Below, piece after piece: positions 6,522 to 8,110 of a DNA stretch of 8,110 bases. The position numbers and the translations under genes are program-made. Origin of the DNA: Clostridia bacterium (lineage in GTDB: Bacteria > Bacillota > Clostridia > Christensenellales > DUVY01); the NCBI GenBank assembly GCA_026001225.1, contig BNZQ01000066.1, positions 1-8,110 of the forward strand. Reading direction: 5' to 3'. Within the stretch, counting starts at the first letter, position 1; each line of letters starts with the position of its first letter. Below the pieces are notes generated by a model that was not told the origin of the DNA, did not search any database, and saw nothing but the letters and a program-made list of their open reading frames with translations.

Positions 6522-7717
6522 ACGTCCGCGTCGCACGCGGGACATTTTGTCGGAATTTCAACGTCGTGACTGCCGTCGGGACAGTCCGCCGTCCCCGTGA
6601 TTTCGGGGATTACGTCGTTGCTGCGGCGGATAAAGACGCGCGCGCCCTCCTTGACCCCCTTGCGCTCGATATCGCCTCTGTTGTTGAGCGTCGCTTTTTG
6701 CACCGTCGCCCCCGCCAACTCCACGGGCTCCAAAAGGGCGAGCGGCGTCAGCTTTCCCGTCCGTCCGACCTGCCAAACGACCTTGCGCACAATCGTCGTG
6801 GTTTCCTCGGCCTCAAATTTATAGGCGATCGCCCAACGCGGAAATTTATCGGTAAAGCCCAAAGCGTCCCGCAATTTCAAATCGTTGACCTTGACCACAA
6901 GGCCGTCGATCACGTAATCGAGCGCGCTTTTGTCAAATTTTTCGATATAGTCCCACGCGCTTTCGGCGTTTTCAAACAATTCGTAAACGCCCGCGACGTT
7001 GCCCGTCCCCTTGATAAAGTTCAGCATCCCCGCTTGTGTGCTAAATCCCGTGTCCGCGCCCGCCGCGTAATTGACGTTGTAGAACACGATGTCGATATTT
7101 CGGCTCCGCGACACATTCAAATCGAGCGTGCGGATCGCGCCCGCCGCGCCGTTGCGGGAATTTTTGAGTGGCTCGGCGGCGGTCTTGTTATACTTGTTAA
7201 ACGCGGACAGGCGCATGATGCCCTCGCCCTGTATTTCCAACGCGCCCGTATACGGGATACTCTTTTTCAAGCCCCGCGCCTGCGCCGCCTGCGCGGTCAC
7301 GTCCTCGCCCGTCACGCCGTTCCCGCGCGTCGCCGCGCCGACGTATTCCCCGCCCCGATAGGTCGCGACGACCGTCAACCCGTCCAGCTTATGCTCCACG
7401 GTCACGGCCGGTTCGAAGTCTAACGCTTTCACAAGCCGGTCGCGCCAAGCGAAAAATTCCTCCTTCGTCCGGCATTTGTCCAGGCTATACAGGCGGTTCA
7501 AATGTATATGCGGTTTAAACTCGGCCGCCGCCGCGCCGCCCACCCTGCGCGTCGGGGAATCGGGCAGCACGACGCCGCTCGCCGCTTCCAACGCGGCCAG
7601 CTCGTCGTACAACCCGTCGTATTCCTTGTCGGACACGGCGGGCCGATCCAACACGTAATACCGATACGCGAGATCGTTCAATTTGGCGGTCAGTTCTTTC
7701 TGTTTATCCGACATCAT
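6242..7717 (-). CDS. ligA: NAD-dependent DNA ligase LigA, truncated after the zinc finger
   Basis: Seals nicks in duplex DNA during replication and repair, using NAD+. The authentic part is 7717 to about 6476 (residues 1-414). It has the NAD-binding Ia domain (RYYVLDRPAVSDKEYDGLYDEL, from 19), the adenylation motif HKLDG with catalytic K110, TRGNGVTGEDVT (from 130), EIQGEGIMR (161-169), YVIDGLVVKVND (268-279), AIAYKFEAEET (296-306), the OB-fold start QVGRTGKLTPLALLEPV, and all four zinc cysteines C392, C395, C408 and C414. The remaining HhH and BRCT domains, about 250 residues, are absent. Residues from 415 to the stop are Pro/Ser-rich antisense of the pcrA linker. In Bacillota ligA normally follows pcrA on the same strand; here it is reversed, in line with the breakpoint at 6473-6478. 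Tandem ATGs start the frame and no clear Shine-Dalgarno precedes them. Confidence 0.93.
   Translation of the reverse strand: MMSDKQKELTAKLNDLAYRYYVLDRPAVSDKEYDGLYDELAALEAASGVVLPDSPTRRVGGAAAAEFKPHIHLNRLYSLDKCRTKEEFFAWRDRLVKALDFEPAVTVEHKLDGLTVVATYRGGEYVGAATRGNGVTGEDVTAQAAQARGLKKSIPYTGALEIQGEGIMRLSAFNKYNKTAAEPLKNSRNGAAGAIRTLDLNVSRSRNIDIVFYNVNYAAGADTGFSTQAGMLNFIKGTGNVAGVYELFENAESAWDYIEKFDKSALDYVIDGLVVKVNDLKLRDALGFTDKFPRWAIAYKFEAEETTTIVRKVVWQVGRTGKLTPLALLEPVELAGATVQKATLNNRGDIERKGVKEGARVFIRRSNDVIPEITGTADCPDGSHDVEIPTKCPACDADVYEDGANLFCPNAKECISAARITGAGSYRAGGFSVLRKVLPYPSPPSESPLPSSLLPNRRFPSFPFSPSGSPPFSSSQLPNRRFPSEVYPFFR
6270..6407 (+). repeat. 69-bp tandem repeat in the PcrA linker
   Basis: Two imperfect units of 69 bases (6270-6338 and 6339-6407) each encode GKRRFGS followed by an Asp/Gly/Asn/Glu-rich stretch. 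The shared core is AGCGGCGGTTCGGAAG. They lie in the disordered linker between the helicase core and the C-terminal domain, where length variation is tolerated. The period is 23 codons, so the frame is kept. Confidence 0.65.
6446..6478. repeat. 33-bp inverted repeat, left arm (first breakpoint)
   Basis: This segment encodes PAPVMRAADM of PcrA on the plus strand. It is perfectly complementary to 7974-8006, and the match ends abruptly at both sides (6445 and 6479). To its right the sequence becomes antisense ligA. The edge contains the self-complementary ATGCAT (6475-6480), which could have helped a strand switch. It is best seen as one pcrA site present in both orientations, not as an independent repeat family. 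Confidence 0.9.
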
Positions 7718-7751
7718 ATTTAAGGTAACAGATATGAAGTGAAAAATCTCA

Positions 7752-7861
7752 ACCTATACCCGTTCCCTGATACCTGTTACCTAACCATAATTGTGCATTG
7801 ACAATTACTTCTCCACAATCGTCAGCGGCGCAAACGCCAGCGACAATGTTTTCTTGCCCGC
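7752..7861. repeat. 110-bp perfect inverted repeat, left arm
   Basis: Every base from 7752 to 7861 is complementary to 8110 down to 8001 (paired coordinates sum to 15862), with mismatch at 7862/8000. The arm spans the last 19 codons of pcrA (including the stop), the intergenic repeat and part of the ligA leader. The spacer is 139 bases. A perfect palindrome of this size across coding and intergenic DNA points to recent duplication or an artefact. Confidence 0.92.
7763..7803. repeat. Short dispersed repeat between pcrA end and ligA start
   Basis: CCTGATACCTGTTA (7766-7779) and AATTGTGCATTG (7789-7800) match the element before pcrA at 4224-4253, with a few extra bases between. On the minus strand it starts immediately after the pcrA stop codon (7805-7807) and reaches towards the ligA leader. 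The region between the repeat and the ligA start (7718-7762) is AT-rich with no recognisable promoter of good spacing. Confidence 0.6.
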
Positions 7862-7973
7862 CGCCGTAAACCGTATCTCGGCTAACCCTGCGTTCACGGC
7901 GACGACATCGCCGCGCCCGAATTTCGGATGCTCCACCGTCATGCCCGCTTTATACGCGGAATAATCCCTCGGC

Positions 7974-8006
7974 TGCATATCGGCGGCCCGCATCACGGGC
8001 GCGGGC
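7974..8006. repeat. 33-bp inverted repeat, right arm (second breakpoint)
   Basis: This is the reverse complement of 6446-6478. At its right edge, bases 8001-8006 (GCGGGC) belong both to this arm and to the 110-bp arm that follows, a 6-base microhomology at the second switch point. From 8007 on the sequence leaves antisense pcrA and reads the pcrA end in the sense direction. Confidence 0.9.
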
Positions 8007-8057
8007 AAGAAAACATTGTCGCTGGCGTTTGCGCCGCTGACGATTGTGGAGAAGTAA
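8001..8057 (+). pseudogene. pcrA: Second copy of the last PcrA codons
   Basis: This encodes (A)GKKTLSLAFAPLTIVEK and a stop at 8055-8057 on the plus strand, identical to the end of the displaced fragment on the minus strand. It has no start and no upstream pcrA sequence in this orientation. It exists only because of the 110-bp inverted duplication. Confidence 0.85.
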
Positions 8058-8110
8058 TTGTCAATGCACAATTATGGTTAGGTAACAGGTATCAGGGAAC
8101 GGGTATAGGT
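8001..8110. repeat. 110-bp perfect inverted repeat, right arm, to window end
   Basis: This is the mirror image of 7752-7861 and reaches the last base of the window, so its true length is unknown. If the fold-back reading is right, the sequence beyond 8110 should continue through the ligA leader into ligA on the plus strand. Confidence 0.92.

Larger units (their letters stand above)
7805..8071 (-). pseudogene. pcrA: Displaced C-terminal end of PcrA
   Basis: The real coding part runs from about 8006 down to the stop at 7805-7807. It encodes PAPVMRAADM, which duplicates the interrupted end of pcrA, followed by 56 residues including AGMTVEHPKFGRGDVV and GKKTLSLAFAPLTIVEK. This is the conserved small C-terminal domain of PcrA/UvrD helicases, which in B. 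subtilis contacts RNA polymerase. It follows the interrupted pcrA exactly in frame: codon ATG at 6474-6476 is followed by CAG of this piece. The upstream ATG at 8071 and the first ~22 residues of the open frame come from the mirror-image copy at 8001-8110 and are not natural coding sequence. It is therefore a gene fragment, not an independent gene. Confidence 0.88.

Noticed and set aside
6290..7423. 377-codon open frame on the plus strand opposite ligA
   Set aside because: It is antisense to clearly conserved ligase motifs, and its product is Arg-rich without any recognisable domain. It is a by-product of GC-rich codon use.
8001..8071. N-terminal 22 residues of the minus-strand frame starting at 8071 as a new small protein
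   Set aside because: These bases are the reverse complement of the pcrA end and its downstream gap, produced by the inverted duplication. The peptide is not natural coding sequence.

Overview
The window looks like chromosomal housekeeping DNA from an uncultured, moderately GC-rich bacterium, most likely of the Clostridia (Bacillota). The evidence is a clostridial-style group III phosphofructokinase, a PcrA helicase next to an NAD-dependent DNA ligase (the pcrA-ligA order is typical of Bacillota), and gene-free gaps packed with short hairpin-forming repeats of the kind seen in gut Clostridia genomes. The phylum call is inference. None of the four main genes has a clear Shine-Dalgarno sequence.

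Layout. 1-377: no gene; a 127-bp interspersed repeat, several hairpins, and a good sigma70-type promoter immediately before the next gene. 378-1439 (+): pfkA, 6-phosphofructokinase. 1440-1953: no gene; REP-like hairpins and a second copy of the 127-bp repeat. 1954-4095 (+): ppk1, polyphosphate kinase, with an in-frame insert that looks repeat-derived. 4096-4280: no gene; a 14-bp tandem repeat and two further repeats. 4281-6521 (+): pcrA, UvrD/PcrA helicase, whose natural C-terminus is missing. 6242-7717 (-): ligA, NAD-dependent DNA ligase, cut off just after its zinc finger and running antisense into the end of pcrA. 7718-8110: the leader of ligA and the missing end of pcrA on the minus strand, followed by a mirror-image copy of its last 110 bases.

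The main result is that the right end is structurally rearranged. The last 56 codons of pcrA lie on the minus strand at 7805-7976, about 1.5 kb from the point where pcrA is interrupted. Two perfect inverted repeats mark the breakpoints: 6446-6478 with 7974-8006 (33 bp), and 7752-7861 with 8001-8110 (110 bp). Both arise because the same piece of pcrA appears in both orientations. Reading 4281-6478 and then the complement of 7973-7805 gives one uninterrupted PcrA of 788 residues, followed by an ~87-base gap and ligA in the same direction, the expected Bacillota order. The simplest explanation is two fold-back template switches, from a chimeric read, whole-genome amplification or misassembly near a contig end. 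A real inversion in part of the population cannot be excluded from sequence alone.

Functionally the genes are glycolysis (PfkA), phosphate and energy storage (Ppk1), and replication and repair (PcrA, LigA). I see no tRNA, rRNA, CRISPR array, transposase, phage gene or new multi-gene system.
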